Source: Monarcha castaneiventris obscurior (Eukaryota; Chordata; Aves; Passeriformes; Monarchidae). From it: a stretch of DNA of 64,000 nt. A program made the position numbers and the translations under genes. The DNA is taken from the NCBI GenBank assembly GCA_026261815.1, contig JAMPIT010000379.1, positions 8,940,001 through 9,004,000 on the forward strand. The letters are read 5' to 3'. Positions 46,916-59,850 of the stretch are shown one piece after another. Below the pieces are notes generated by a model. That model made no database searches. It was given only the letters and a program-made list of their open reading frames with translations, and was not told the origin of the DNA. The first letter of the stretch is position 1, and each line of letters starts with the position of its first letter.

Positions 46916-49900
46916 TCATTCTTTTTTGCCACGTGGCCCTTGAGGGTAACTTATCTGCAGTTAAATCTGTCATGGCCTGGGGCGATGCTTCCCGAATGCA
47001 GATACGATGTGCTTCTTTCACCATCACAATGGCTCTAAAAGGGCCTCCAGGACCAACGATGTTTTTTCCCTAGGTGTGGCTGTATTCTTGTCACATAACT
47101 GAATGGCCACATCTCTGCTGTTTATCTCTTGGAGTACAGAACATTTGCCTGTACTTGTGTGCGATTTGTAGGTTTTTTCCTTCTGATTTGAGTGCCAGCT
47201 GAATTTGCATTAATGCATTGGGAAAAAACTCCAGCAGCAGAGAAAGCTAGGTAAGTTGGAGATACTAATTTTAAAGTGTACCTAGAAATCCATTGATTTT
47301 GGGAAGTTGTAGATGAGAAGGTGACTTTTCTGTACACTGTGATTTCTGTTTGAACCAAAGGATTCACAGACAGGATTGAAGCTGTATGCAGAAATTATAT
47401 TACTTTCTGCCAACTACCTTCAAGTCTGTTCATGCCATTTAGTGCCATGGGGTTCATGTTCAGGTTTATACTAGTGAGGAGAAAAACAGTGCAGTCCAAG
47501 TGCTCATCTCGGCTACTATCAATCAACTGCTGGAATTAATTGACCATTAAAATGGGGTTTTTAGCATGTTCACCTGTACTGCTCTGATGTGACATTTCTG
47601 CCACTGCAAGGGTACAACTACATCATGACTCTTCTGATGTTTGGAAGATGCTGGCTTGAGTCAACTTACAGTAATTTTAGTAGAGATTTTCAGATATTTT
47701 AATTTGCAAGCAGCAGTTCAAAAGTGATCAGCAATAACAAATATGTTTGGGTAAGCGTACTTTATCCTGCATTAGTTTATTAGACTACTATGTTGTAGGT
47801 GGAAAAATCCTGCAAAAAATCCATTTGTGCAATTTATGCTTGGTTTTACAAAAATGACAGTGACCATTTTTTAAACACGTTATGGACACAGCTAGCTGTA
47901 TTTACAAACGAATCTAGTCAAAACATGGGATCAGACAATGTTTATTAATTCAGAAAATTTATTTTTTTTACATCACAAGACTGATTATGTCCACTGCCTC
48001 CAGTGATGGTTTTTAACAGCATGTAAATGAAATACTGGATAAATCACTTGAAATTGCGTTGCCTCAGTGTCATAACATCTTTTTTCCCCTCTCAACTTGA
48101 TAATGAGAAAAGTGTGAAAGCCAGTGTCTGATATTAAGGGGTTGGGTGCAGGGTGGGAAGTAAGACCACATATATCTCACTGTTTTAAAAACAGTCACTT
48201 CAATGTAGTATTTTTGTCTGGATAGAAATATTTGACATGTTATAGGCTAGTAGAGGTCTAACAACAGTGACAACTGTCTCCAGATGTCTCCTAGATGACC
48301 TGACCTGGTGATCACCACTGTCATAACTGCGGTGGTGATAACTCCTTCAGTTATGGACTGCTAAAACTGTAGGAGGGGCTCTTTCTCATACTGTTGTAGA
48401 AATGTTCTGAAAAAAACCCTCAGAATAATAGCAAAGACAAGCTAGGTACTTTGAATAGGTGTTTAGATATTTTGAAACAGTGTTAATTTTGTTTTATTGC
48501 TTTTTTTGTTATATTGATTCACTAGGTATGTCCTAAGACACTTCTTTTTTTCTTATAGTACAGCAATATAGCCTCAGTACCTAGCTGAATTCTGTTATAA
48601 AATTAAAGTCCTCCAGTAAAAGAAAATTAAGGAGAGGGAATAAGCTTAATTTAACAAGTGCCAGAGTAAGGTTAAACAAATTCCAGGATTAAGGTTACCA
48701 GTGCAGCTCTAATTAACCTCCAGTGAATAATGTTATCATATCAGTATTAATTATAAATGATACATGCATTTTCTGTGGCACTCCAATGCAGTTAATCCAT
48801 ATCTTACACAGAAGTCATACATGAAGTTTGAAACCAAAATGCTCCCTAATTATAGGAGTTACACCGCTTTTTCCTTCCCAGCTTCTAATTCCCAAGTCAA
48901 ACTCCCCTTGGCTTGTGGTTGACTATCTAATACTGACTTCTACCTAGAACTTTGTCCATCATCTGCATGAAATGAAGCAGCAAAAGGGGAATCCCTCGCC
49001 AAATGGCAACATCTAATCCTTGTCTGCTATGTGAGCCTGTATTTTAACCTGCTGCAAGGTGAAGGAACAAACACTGTCAGTGGGTTTTTGATTGTGTAGG
49101 ACAACAAAATGATTCTGGGGCTGTGGAATAATTGGTTTGATTCCCAGAATGACATCTGTTACTTTGCCTCTATTTTCTGTACCTTCCCTTTTGCTTTAGT
49201 CTCCTTCTTTTGCACTCTGCCTAGTTTGCTCCTTTTATTACTCACATAAGCCTTTCTCCTTTTCTGTAATGGGCCAACCACTCCCACCTGATTTGTCTAT
49301 TCTTTCCATTCTCAAAATACCAAGATTTTCCCCTTTGTCTGAAATCTACCTGTATTGTCTCCCATTCCTTGGTGGCTTGGTTTGTGTTTTTTTAACCCCT
49401 ATTTCTTTCATGTTCTTAGTTGCCCACTTTCTTTACCCTTGCCTGTGCTCCTCAGTGTCTCCTGATTGTTTCAGTCCCAATTGTGCCCTCTTTTCTATCC
49501 TTGCAACCTCCCATCTTTTTTTCTTTTTTTCTACTCTCCTCCCTTTGTTGGCTGCTGCTGTGAGCCTGTGAGGTAGCTTCATCTTTATAAGCTGTTTCTC
49601 CTGCCTTCCTGCTTCACATTTCATGGTTTAGTGCTCCTCATGGTTTTTAGAGTTCCAAGCCTCTTGGAGTTTTGACTGTAGACCTTGGGCAGCTTTCCAT
49701 GGAGGACAGTGGCAATCACACCTCTGACACTGAGGGAATGCTAAATATTAAAATTACTGCAAAAGAGCCCCAGAATTTATTTAATATGATTGAAAGAACA
49801 TATTTCCTCTACCCTTATTTTCAGGAATATCTGACCAGTTTTAGCTGAAATTCATGTACTCTGCTTTAGTCAGCTGACTGGGATGAAAAATTTGTGGTCC

Positions 49901-52900
49901 AAATATGTTACTAAAGCTGTAGAAAGCTGACTTCATGTTCTTGAAATGAAAAGTCTGAGATGACTTTAGTTGCAGGCACCTGTATCATGTTCAGAATTAT
50001 CTAAGTATAGTTCTGAAATGCATTTAAGCACTAATTTAGGAATTGAAAAATTCATTTAAATTATGTATTGGTTCAAGCACAAACCAAGTATTTTTTCAGA
50101 AGTGTTCGAATTTGTTCTGTATTCCAGGGCCTCTCTGAGCACTTTCTCAGCTGCGTGAAATGTAGTCGGCAGCTTCCCTTGTGTGCGGTGGGTACCAGGC
50201 TGGTTTTTGTGGCTCCCTGGCTCCTTAAGTGGCTGGGACTTGTCTGTGCAGCCCTTGGTTTGACGCTGATGTGGAAGTGTGGGCGGTGCAGGCTGAAGTA
50301 TTCCTCACCCTGACTCACTGTTGTTTTCCTGGAGCTGCTGCATGAGGAGTTTATGTGCTGATAAATGGTTCCCATGTTAATCTCTGGTGGATCTCGGCTA
50401 CCCCAATCCGCTCAGGTTATCAGAGCAGTTTCTGGAACTCTTAAAGGGACTGTTTTCTTCTGTCATGATAAATCAAGGGTCCTCATATATCCAAGACCAC
50501 CAGTCTGATAAGGTGGAAATCAGGGTATGGAGGCTCTTCGGTATTTTAATATTAATATAAAAGATTTTTCTTCAGTTCCTTAGAGCTCTGCAGAGACTAC
50601 ATTGCTTTGATTAGTTTTCCAAATTAATATAGTGAAAGCAATAATGTTCCCTTTGCAGATATTATTAAAACTATTGATTGGTTTATTAAAGTTCTTAGTT
50701 TTCCTAAATGAATATGGACTTAAAAGAGGAATATATTAAGTATTTTAGCAACCATTACATTTTTAGCTGTACATGCGGTGATTACCACATTAATATAAGT
50801 TGTTATATAGATTTTAAATTTTGTGTTATAGATTGCAGAGTACAATGGAGAAGACTCAGATAGTTAGTGAAGCAAAAAAAATATAGTAACTATGGCAGCA
50901 TAGTCCTAAATAATGTCGAATTTATATTTCATGTTAGGTAAATAAAAAGTAAGCACTTTTTCTTATCCCAATGATTTAAAAATGTATTTAATTAAATGGG
51001 CACATGGTCATGTGGAGACAAGAGATTTCTCACGAGGTGTCTTAATGTCCAGGTAGTCTGTTGTGTTTTGTATTGTTTGAGATTAAATGTAGTTCTAAAG
51101 TGTCTCTCTTAGACTTAATTCAAGCATTAATATAACTTATGTATCTACAAATTGAAATTGCCACAGCTCTTAAAATATATTAATGATTACATAAGTTTTG
51201 ACCTTTTGAGGTAAAGAAACTGAAACACCCGAAAGGTCATGGTATGTGTCACCTAACACCTGATAGAACTGAAACACTTCTCATGATGTCATGATCCCTT
51301 CAGTAAAAAGAATCTCAAAATGAAGAGCATGAGGAAAAATATACAACATTTTGAAGTAAATGTAGAGATGCCATTTGAGATATCAGTAAATATCTGAGAC
51401 TTCATGCAGTCTCCAGAAATTTCATAATTAAATAAATTGCAAATTTGTTTCCAGCTGTTCTCAAACTCTTTCAGAACATTTGTTTTAGGCATGTTTTTCA
51501 CCTATAGTGGAGCAGTAACAAGCAAAGTAAAAATGTTTGAGCTACTGAGGCTCTTTTATTATGGCTGTGTTCTCACCTTATTAAATAATTCATTTTTATA
51601 TCATAGCTGTATTGTGATACAAATTAATTCTAGGTACCTGACATTAAAAAATGCTGAAGTAAGGTTTTAGAAACAAAGTTCTTCATCAAAATAAAGTTTT
51701 ACCTTGTTTAAAGAAGGATACCAGCATCTTCTGCATTTTAATAAGCAACAGTTCAGAGAAAGTAAATTTCCATCCTTTTCCTTATCAGAGAGAACTCATT
51801 TCTTGGAGTATTCCATAGAGTTGTCAGGGGAATATAGTTATTGTTCACATTGAGGGTGGCCTCTCCATTTACCCACAGAGAATATATTTAGGTACCAGCA
51901 AGTCTTGGGTTCTTTCCAAGGCATTGTGGAATTACTTTATGGTGTCTGATTTACTTTAAAGCTTCTTGTTATTGCCATTTAGAAACAAAATTTATCCTGC
52001 ACACATCCTGTTTAAAACAAAAATTTGTCCCCTGTTGAACAAAGATAAAGAATATTAGAATGTTTTTCTGGGTAAAGGTTGTGTTCAAATTAACTGGAAA
52101 GCTGAACCAATATTTGTGAATTCATGGACCTGAATGCTTTGATACCAGATAAATTCTGGTTTCAAATGCACAGATTAGTATTACTGGTGAATAGCTAAGA
52201 TACAGTCAGGTTATGTAGTCTTGATTTTTTGTTTTATGCTTTCATTATTTTAATGAAAAGTGCCACTCCTACAAGTTACTGTGAGCTAGACTACATGTGT
52301 TTCCTTGATTTACAGGCATCATCTTTCTATATGCCAACCTATGATAATTTTTTCTGTGCAAAATCAACCGTGAAAACTGGTTTCCCTAAGCAAGGTGAAG
52401 CAGGTATGCCATCAGAAGACTGCAATGTGTATAAATTTCTCATACCTTTGAATTGGGTATGATGGCTGAAAGTGTATTACTGCAAAAACACTCCCTAGTA
52501 CTGATACAAGAACCTTGAATCCCAGTGTCCTGAGTTTCCTTTAAGAAGAACGGATTGAATTCACCACTGATTTGGAGTTACAGCTGAAACCTGTAGTGGG
52601 CTATTTAATGCATGGGAAACTTGCTAGAATTTGTCAAGATACAAGTGCTGTTGCTTCTGTTCTCAGACAGAATGACCTAAGTTATTCTAATGACCTAAGT
52701 TCACTACAAGTATTATTGCAGACCAGAATATTAGAGAAGGTCAAACCTGAGGCAAAAAAAAAAAAAAAACCAACCCCAAAACAAACAAAAAAAGAAAAGA
52801 TCTATTTTGCTATTCCTGCATAGGTCAGAGTAATGTCTCAGGGAATAACCCATTGGTTTGTACCTACTCATATACAGTCTGGAAATCCCCACAAGAGATA

Positions 52901-55900
52901 CAAAAAATAACAAGGCTGTTATTTTGTTGCTGCCTATTGAAATGACTGTAAGAGATCATCTTCTCCTTCAACCAGTTCTTAGCATCCTGCAAGGAGTCTT
53001 AGAGAGACAGGTGTGTTTCATTCATGAGTCCGATTTCCAGTTTCAGCCCTTAAAGCCTGCTTTACTAACTCCCCAGCAAGTGCAGCATCACTTATACTCT
53101 GTATCATTAATGTGGGGGATAGCTACCTGGATCCAGATGGGTTTATGGTACTCAGGGGTGGGTGTATTTATGTAAGTAAGCTTAGGTAACCACTTGTCTG
53201 TTCGGTATAGTCTGTTCTGTAGTCATTTACAGGCTGTTCTAGTTGGGAGAGGCAGAAAGGCTTTGTCTTTCAAAACTTACAGAAAACCTCATCCAGATGA
53301 GTTTAGTGTCAGGACAGACATTTTCCCAAAACAGCCTGTCACTCAGTGAAACACTTTCTTTAGAAATTTGAGAACCTTCACAAGATGTCAAGTAAAAGAT
53401 CTAAATAATTTTTTTTTTCAATTAAATCAAACTCTTCTAAAAGCAGAAAACAGTTGATTTGAAAATCCCGTGTCAGGGTAAAGCCCTGACTGACAAACCT
53501 GAGGTTTTTATTCCACCATCTTCCAAGGTGGCAAAAGCAGCAACACTGATCCAAATTAAACTACTATTTTTTTGGTTTTAGTCTGGTTTGCTCTGACAGT
53601 AATGTTCATGGAACCCTCTGGTGAAAGTACCAGAACAGCAACATGGCAGCACCTTATAACTTTTCTAGAGTGAAAATTGCTGTTACTGAATTGGCTTCAT
53701 ATTTTGCTTGTTTTAAACATGTGGAATAGAATTCACAATTATCTATTCTATTTTTTCATGAAAAGAAAAAAAAAAATCAAAGGTGCACAATGAAGCCTGA
53801 ATAGCTGCTTTCCCTCAGGAAGCTTCATGCTGAGAAATGTAGTTAGGTTGATGCAAAGAACAGCCATGCTGCCTACCATCAGGGGAAGTCTCACCAGGGA
53901 TCATGACCACTAGATGGCTGAGAAAGTATAAATAACACTTGGCAACAATTTATAGTAGCATAATCTTAATTTCTATAGAAGAAGATTATGATTTAGATTA
54001 GAGTTTATAATTAAAATTATGATTTATTAGATTTCTTTATAAAAAATTGCAATGTGTTTTATGCAGTCTATGTTTAGGAGCAGAGAGAAAACTACTTGCT
54101 TGTATTTATAGATAATTATTTAGTTTTAGCAGAATTTTAAAAAATTGGTGTCACAGATACCTGAAACTCTTTAGGTGTAAGTTGGAAATGAATGCTCTTG
54201 CATTCCTAGCAACCTTAATGCTTCTGCTAGACAGGATGAGGTATCTTGATTGACCTGGAATACATGAAGCAATTTGGAGTGACTACTTGTTGCTATCAAA
54301 ATATACAATCTGTGAGTAATTCAGTCAATAAGAACTTACTGCTGTAGAGAAGCCACCCACAGCAGCAAACACAACACAACATGTTCAGGCTTGTTCTGTT
54401 GCCTGACAACCTTGACATAATTGTGCTATTTCCTCTATTTGTCTAACAGTCCCTGGCTACAGCTCACATCCTTGGGCAAGATTTTTCATTTCACTGTTCC
54501 TAAATGGCCTTCATGTAATTTGCTGTGCACACACGACTGCAGTATTGCAGAAAAAACTACACAAATCCTCAGCTTCAGCAGGACAGGTAGCTGTCCTTCG
54601 TCATCCACAATCCATTTGTTTATCGTACTTTAGTTTTATGTAGTACTTAGCTTTTCACTTTACACTGCTAAGAATTTATAGTATGTCGGAGAAATATTGC
54701 TTGCTTGTATTCTCCTTTGGCTGTAATTTGCTAAGGGCGAGTGTGGCTGGAAGTGCACAGAAGATTAGAATTTTCCCTGAATTGAAATGTTAGAAATTCG
54801 TGTGATTGCTTCTGCAGTGTAACCTACACTGTTCCTCACCTCTGCAGCCTGGAAACTAAGCAGTCCCCTCTTCCTCAGGGAAGGATTGGTTTTCTTCACT
54901 GCTGTGTTTCCTGTACTAGTCACTTTTCCATTCAGAACCTCCAGAACACTTTGCCAGTTGCCCTTGGCAGTGACAAGTGAGTCCCCTTTCATTTTGGTTT
55001 GCAGCTTTGACAGCAAGTTTAGCACTTGTATCTGTAACAGTGGTGCTGCCATTACGACACTCCTTTCTGGGTTAGAGTCTGAAACACAATGTGGGTGATC
55101 TGTAACCATAACATATACATTTCACAAAGTTATTAGAGGACCTTTTTAGTATTCTGGATCTTTTTCTCTCAATATGAATGTTTTTATGTTTTGTTGAGGT
55201 TAGAGATCTGAAAGAAAACCCCACAGACTTTTCCTATGGTCTCCTGTCTCATGTAAATTTGTATTCCTGTAAAGAAAACCTTATCAAACAGTCTTTATAG
55301 GAAAGCATGTATTGTGGTATATACTAATTTTTTCAGACATGTTTTCAGACTTTCTATTAATTTTTGTGCATGGTTTAGAGAATCCTTACCTCTGCTAGGG
55401 ATAAAATAACTGTAAATCTCTAAAGAAGATGCAGAATTTTTAAACATTTTATAGTTAGATGAGAGTAAGATTGTCTTTAGCTTTGTTGTTGAATTTTTAT
55501 CAGCAATAAGGCCACAGCGTATTCCTGAGTTTTTGAAAACTCTGTAATCATTCTGGTGTTCTGTGTTCTCATCTGCAGCCTGAGAAATAATCTCTCGAGG
55601 TTTACAATATATTTTCAATCAGTGGATTTTGTGACTCCAATGCCTTCCAGATAATGCTATGCTTCTCTAAACTTGAGGGCCTGACACAATCTGAGATGTC
55701 CTAGGGGTATTCAGCACAATAACACAAGGCTGGCAGACATCACATAGGACATGCTGAAGACCTGCATCATTGTGGATAGATCCTGGCTGGAATATGCAAT
55801 TGCTCCTGCATCATAAGTAGCTTCTTTTAGAGCTAAACTTATCACAGGTCTGAAGTGTTCCTAAGTTAAAACCTGGGAGTGAATCCCAGTGTCTGAACTT

Positions 55901-58900
55901 GATAAAACTCCATTTCTGATGTTACCTCTTCAGCTGTCTCAAGTATTTTGTGAAATTACTCCAGTTTGTAGATTGCCTGGAAATGTTCCAAGTTCCCCTT
56001 TGTGCCAAGTGATGAATAACAATGTGTTGTGACGTCCCATATAAACAAACCACATTAACTCGACTCTTCATACTTCCTAAATTAGAACTACAGTAATATC
56101 CAGGAATTACAGATATTTTCCAGTATCTGTAACCTCCATGGGTTCTCATGACTTACTTTAAAGCAAGAGAAACTGATTTCCAAAGTTTACCTCTGTTATC
56201 CTTGATGACAGGAAGGCAAACAGTGTCAGTTTTAACTATGAGTGTCTCAGCTTGGAAGGCTCATTTGTCAAACAAGTTTTTCCTCCTCTTACAGCAGGAG
56301 CAAGGAGACCATCCTCTGAAGCATTGCACTGTATTTATAGCATTTTAAATACAAAGCACTGAGGAAGGACAACTAATGGAAAAAATAACAGTAGTCAAGA
56401 AGTGAGGAGAAAAATGATCCAAGTGGGAACGTAACTAGGCAATTAGATTTGTCTGTATTAGGCCTTCAAATCAGTAGTTTTATACTGCTAGCTGTTGTTA
56501 AGGTTTTCAAAAGTAATAGTTATGCAATCTCTAATTTTCTGAAAATAATGATGTTGACACTGGTGGAAACTGATGGTGGCAAATCTAAAAATCAGAGGTA
56601 ACTTAGTGAGAATAGTCATGACATTCTTTTTCACAATGCTGAAGAAGATTCCGTGGGATAAAAAAAGGACATAGTATTTTTCTTAAGGAAAGCCTGACAT
56701 TTGCAAATCCTTTAGCCTAACTCCGATAATCAGAAAGATATTAAGCCAGGCAATTAACATTACAAGTAGTCAGAGGATAAAGAAACTAAACAAAAACAAA
56801 CAGATTTTTCAAGAACAAATTTTTTCAATTCAACATGATTTTCTGTGTTAGCAGAGTAAGTTGAGTGTTTAAGGGAGAAACACTATATGTAGCTTCATGA
56901 TATTAGAAGTTTTAATGTTGTTATATGTTACTTTCTCCTAAATTTGGGAGACATGCACCAGATTAAATCACCGTTAAGAACAGTCATCAATGCCTTTATC
57001 TATAAAAATTCTTTTCCATGGAATAATTATACAGGCCCATTTCTTTACTTTTTGCATTTAATAATGAGTCAGGAGCAGAGACTATAGACTATACTCAACA
57101 AAATTTCTGGATTTTGCTAGCCTGGGTAGGGCTGAAAACATTTTAAATTATAAAATTAGAAGCTAAAATTATCCTGGTAATTTGGAGAAATAGCTTGATG
57201 TCAGCAAGAACAACTTCAATTAAGGAAAGCACAAATAATAAATGCACAAATATAAATAGAAGAATAACTGCCATTGTGAATGCTGTTACAAAAGAGAAGG
57301 GGGAGAATCTTAAGGCAACAGTTGCATGTGAATCAAGGCATTTATTCAGCAGAATACTGTGAGTTATGAACAGTTCAGTTGGAACAGTTTGAGTAGTTGC
57401 TGTTTCTTGGTGGGGAATTACTGCACCCCATCTGAGACATAATAACTGACTGCAGTTACATTCCCAGTCCCCTGCAGTGTGAAATAAAATACATTACCTT
57501 AATCTCTTTCTTTTTTCATCACATTCCTAATGATCTGAGTCAACAAAGCTGCTGTGAAAAAAAAAAAAAAAGCAGAGGTCACCTTGGCAAGCATGAAGAA
57601 GAACGTGTGACACCCAGGAGTTAATTATTTCACCATAAGAGACCTCAGGTGAGCACTGCATCCATGTCTGCACACCACACTTGAAGAAAGAGATAACCTA
57701 AGGGTGGGGGCAGAGCTTTGAAAACATCATTTGCGAATAGAGAGTGAAGGCTCAATTTCTGCTTACAAATGAAAAGTTGGTGGTCATTTGTTCTCTTTGG
57801 TCACAAGGCAAAATTGTTTATCTAAACTTATTTCTCCCCTAACAGAAATAAAATACCCATTAGTGTTTTCAATGCAAATTGAATTGTTCTAGATTTAAGC
57901 AATTGCTTTCACAATGTAAAATATAGTGTGACCAAATAATATTTCAGGGATTGTCATGACATGCATTTTGGTGTTTTGCTTTATCAACAAAACAGCATGA
58001 AGCTCTTCAACTGTGTTAACAGGGTGCGACAGTAGGGCTGCTCCCTCGTTTCTTGAGTTGGATCCCAGCAGTGAGGGAATGGTGAGCAACAGACTGCAGG
58101 CAAAAGAACTGAACTAGGTACAACTAAATACCGCAGGGAATTCCTGTCTGGTGGCTCCTCAGGGCACTCCCCTCACCCAGCTATACACTAAAGGACTCCT
58201 CCAACTCCCTCTTCGCTTGCTCCTCTAAATTAATCCCAGGTTCTCAGCCCCCTCAATAGACTTCCTCATTTCACCATCAGTAACCTCACACACTCTTCCC
58301 CACCTTGAGAGCACCTCTACAGGAGCAGGCACCTCCTCTTAGCAGTGGTAGGGAATATAATGTATTGTTCATGAGATTATATGTAATTTTACAGAAATTA
58401 GGTTATTAAATATTTCACGTAGTGAAATTTCACAGGGAACACCACATGCTGCTGAATATCCATCATCAATTCCTGCAATATGTGCACTGTATGACTCCAT
58501 TTTATAATTTGCATGAATATTTTGATATTAATATTTTCATTAACATGAAGAGTCATCATGCAGGGCCACATCTTGTCCTCAGAGTATACCTGACCTCACT
58601 AATCTCTGTAATGTGTGGTCAGAAAGTTAAAGTCATCTACTGCACGGCTGTTTCTGCAAATTTAAAGTGAAAATTTTTCTAAAGCAAAGATCAGACTCTG
58701 AATTCATGTTTAATCTCATAGAGCAAGTGGGAAATTTTCAGAACAAAATTGGCTTGAATTTTATATTTTTGCTTCTATAACATCACATTGTTTTAAGGTT
58801 ATCATTTGCATCCTGGAAGAGGACAACAAGAAAAGAGCCCCACACTAGATACTGTATAATTAATAGAAAAGCTACCCAATGCATAAAGATTGCAATTAAG

Positions 58901-59292
58901 AGACTACTCATAACAAATGACTTGAAAAATCTGACTGATGAAAGTCAGAGGTTTGAGTAAAGGAACAATAATACTCAGTTTCTTCCTATTTAAGAGAAGT
59001 TATGATTTTTGGAAGCATATAGGGAGCAAAAGTAAGTATCACAAGAGTACAGTTTTCTGCATGTATTACAGTGGGAAGAATTGTGTATATATGTGCATAA
59101 AAATATAAAAAATTACCGTCTTTCATTTTCTTCCCCATGGCAGCTTACCTGGAAAACTTATTGGATAACAGTTTTTCACAATTTAGTGCCTGTTAAATAA
59201 AGTACTTGGTACCTGTGTTTGCTGACAGTCTCCTGCAGAGAGTTCTTTAAATAGCAAAGTGCAAGCTGTTGAACAGAGAAGGGCATGTCCTT
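46916..59292. other. intergenic, AT-rich, no gene seen
   Basis: More than 12 kb with no recognisable gene or RNA. It includes interlocked inverted repeats at 48311-48355, an A/C-rich low-complexity tract at 52754-52799, a tandem AATGACCTAAGTT repeat at about 52670-52702 and a poly(A) run near 57557-57572. A pyrimidine-rich stretch at about 58130-58350 may be an unidentified repeat. The longest open frames (100-114 codons, for example 54765-55109 minus) have no recognised domains. Confidence 0.55.
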
Positions 59293-59850
59293 AGAATCAT
59301 AGAAACATTTGGGTTGGAAAAGACTTTTTTTATAGAGTCCAACTGCTAACCCAGCACTCCCAAGTCCACCAATAAACTATGTCCCTGAGTGCCACATCCG
59401 AACATCTTTTAAATAGCTCCAGGGATGGTGAATCCACTACTTCCCTGGGCAGCCTGTTCCAGTGCTTGGCAACCCCTTCTGTGAAGAATTTTTTCTTAAC
59501 ATCCGATCTAAACCTCCCCTGGCACAGCTTGAGGCCATTTCCTCTCTCATTCTGTCACTTGTTAGCTGGGAGAAGAGAATGAAGTCCACCTCTCTACAGT
59601 CTCCTTTCAGGTAGGTCTAGAGAGTGATAAGGTCCCCTTGAGCCTTCTTTTCTCCAGACTGAACAACCCCAGCTCCCTCAGCTGCCCCTCATGAGACTCA
59701 TGCTCCAGGCCCTCCACCAGCTCTGCTACCCCTCTCTGGATATTTTTCAGCACCTCAATGTCTTTGTAGTAGTGAGGGGCCCAAAACTGAACACAAGATT
59801 TGACATGCAGCCACAGCAGTGCTGTGTACAAGATCACTCCTGTAGCAGTT
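59293..59850 (-). mobile_element. CR1 LINE fragment, minus strand
   Basis: About 560 bases of CR1 in reverse orientation. It begins with AGAATCATAGAAACATTTGG and continues with AGGGATGGTGAATCCACTAC, GGGCAGCCTGTTCCAGTGCT and CTCCCCTGGCACAGCTTGAGG-like segments. On the minus strand, 59607-59837 keeps a readable stretch of the reverse-transcriptase C-terminal region, with motifs [15 protein letters not shown] and [16 protein letters not shown] that are characteristic of CR1. It is truncated at the 5' end and cannot encode an active enzyme. Confidence 0.93.
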
